Shown here in pieces: positions 63,497 to 64,000 of a stretch of DNA of 64,000 bases. How positions within the stretch are numbered: position 1 is the stretch's first letter; each line of letters begins with the position of its first letter. The stretch lies in the NCBI GenBank assembly GCA_031292255.1, contig JARLHN010000031.1, forward strand, positions 49,498 through 113,497. Reading direction: 5' to 3'. Below the pieces are notes generated by a model, which saw nothing but the letters and a program-made list of their open reading frames with translations, did not search any database and was not told the origin of the DNA. The position numbers and the translations under genes are program-made. The stretch comes from Oryzomonas sp. (GTDB lineage Bacteria > Desulfobacterota > Desulfuromonadia > Geobacterales > Pseudopelobacteraceae).

Positions 63497-63883
63497 TGGC
63501 TGCCGGTAAGAGGCTGCGCCCGTAGACTATCAATTGCAGATGTCGTCCGCCACGTGTCACTCGCATGGGGCAGCCTCTTTTAACTTCATGTTTTCATGTG
63601 AGCCCGGAGCTATAAAACCGCTTCCCGGATTTTCAATGCCGATTGATTTTAGATATTGGAACGTCTTCCCATCGTCAACCGCGAAGCAATCAGGTAACAG
63701 TGCCACTCTTTTCGGGGATGAAAGGGGGGGAGAGCGCAATCCACATGGGTTTTTCACCTGATCCAGCATGCGTCCGGCTTCCCGGAATTTTATGCTTGCA
63801 TCGGACAGGGAAATTGTGGGATAGTTAGCACCGTGAAGGACGCGAGTGCGCCCTTTTGTTTTATGGACAAGCTCCCAGCGTGT
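63497..63883. other. Intergenic stretch of 387 bases, no clear gene
   Basis: A minus-strand frame of 70 codons (63557-63769) has protein-like sequence (CFAVDDGKTFQYLKSIGIEN) but no ribosome-binding site and no recognised family. It may be a remnant. Nothing else is supported here. Confidence 0.4.
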
Positions 63884-63913
63884 TTGCCGGAAGGCATGAC
63901 CCTGATGTAAAAT
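63884..63913 (+). promoter_or_regulatory. Probable sigma-70 promoter of tRNA-Gly
   Basis: TTGCCG and TAAAAT, separated by 18 bases, end 12 bases before the tRNA-Gly gene. Spacing and position fit a housekeeping promoter. Confidence 0.5.
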
Positions 63914-63924
63914 CCAAAATATAT

Positions 63925-63999
<75 letters not shown>

Positions 64000-64000
64000 A

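Noticed and set aside
63557-63769. A 70-codon minus-strand frame before tRNA-Gly
   Set aside because: No ribosome-binding site and no recognised family; kept only as a note in the intergenic entry.

Overview
The window reads as the chromosome of a Geobacter/Pelobacter-type member of the Desulfuromonadota. This is inferred from style, not a database hit: many hybrid histidine kinases, a c-type-haem-motif kinase, rubrerythrins, a flavin/nitroreductase/iron-sulphur operon, cysD-cysNC, and a yicC-gmk-rpoZ-rel-ridA block. Housekeeping parts are GC-rich with tight spacing and 4-base overlaps. The middle (about 22.5-42.5 kb) is more AT-rich, looser and accessory in character.

Layout. 0-5.5 kb: the start of an RND efflux adaptor gene (running off the left edge), a NodT-type outer-membrane lipoprotein, aminopeptidase N and a TetR regulator, all on the minus strand. 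5.8-10.8 kb: a six-gene minus-strand redox operon (flavin reductase, two flavodoxin-like reductases, a QueG-like Fe-S protein, a ferredoxin-nitroreductase fusion, an enoyl-CoA hydratase) behind a NemR/AcuR-like TetR gene, with matching operator sequences at both promoters. 10.9-13.7 kb: sulfate activation (cysNC, cysD). 13.8-22.5 kb: a signalling cluster of a triple-receiver hybrid kinase, CheR, a CheB lacking a receiver, two more receiver-bearing kinases and a lone receiver. 22.8-32.8 kb: a GAF-GGDEF diguanylate cyclase, a reduced GspE/PilB-like ATPase, a haem-motif hybrid kinase, a lipoprotein, a ferritin-like protein, a cytidylate-kinase-like protein, a reverse rubrerythrin and a soluble chemoreceptor.

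33-42.6 kb is an accessory region next to a tRNA-Arg(TCG) gene. The last nine bases of this tRNA plus its terminator hairpin occur three times in direct orientation (about 34.9, 38.1 and 42.5 kb). They bound two small segments: one with a FUSC-like membrane protein, a LysR regulator and a tartrate/D-malate dehydrogenase; the other with a periplasmic binding protein overlapping a hybrid kinase. No integrase is present. This is the most unusual structure I see.

42.7-64 kb returns to core genes: a TPR protein, rsmD-coaD, a DUF1858 protein, a PilZ-like protein, recC-recB (no recD beside them), rhlE with a terminator-like hairpin in its leader, an aminotransferase, yicC, gmk, rpoZ, rel, ridA, rpmB, a DUF218 protein, thrC and a tRNA-Gly(CCC) at the right edge.

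Five copies of an imperfect palindrome (core TCCGGAAACTCCGGA) are scattered over the first 35 kb, three of them just upstream of genes. A separate folded element and a C/G-rich inverted-repeat element lie in the first 560 bases.
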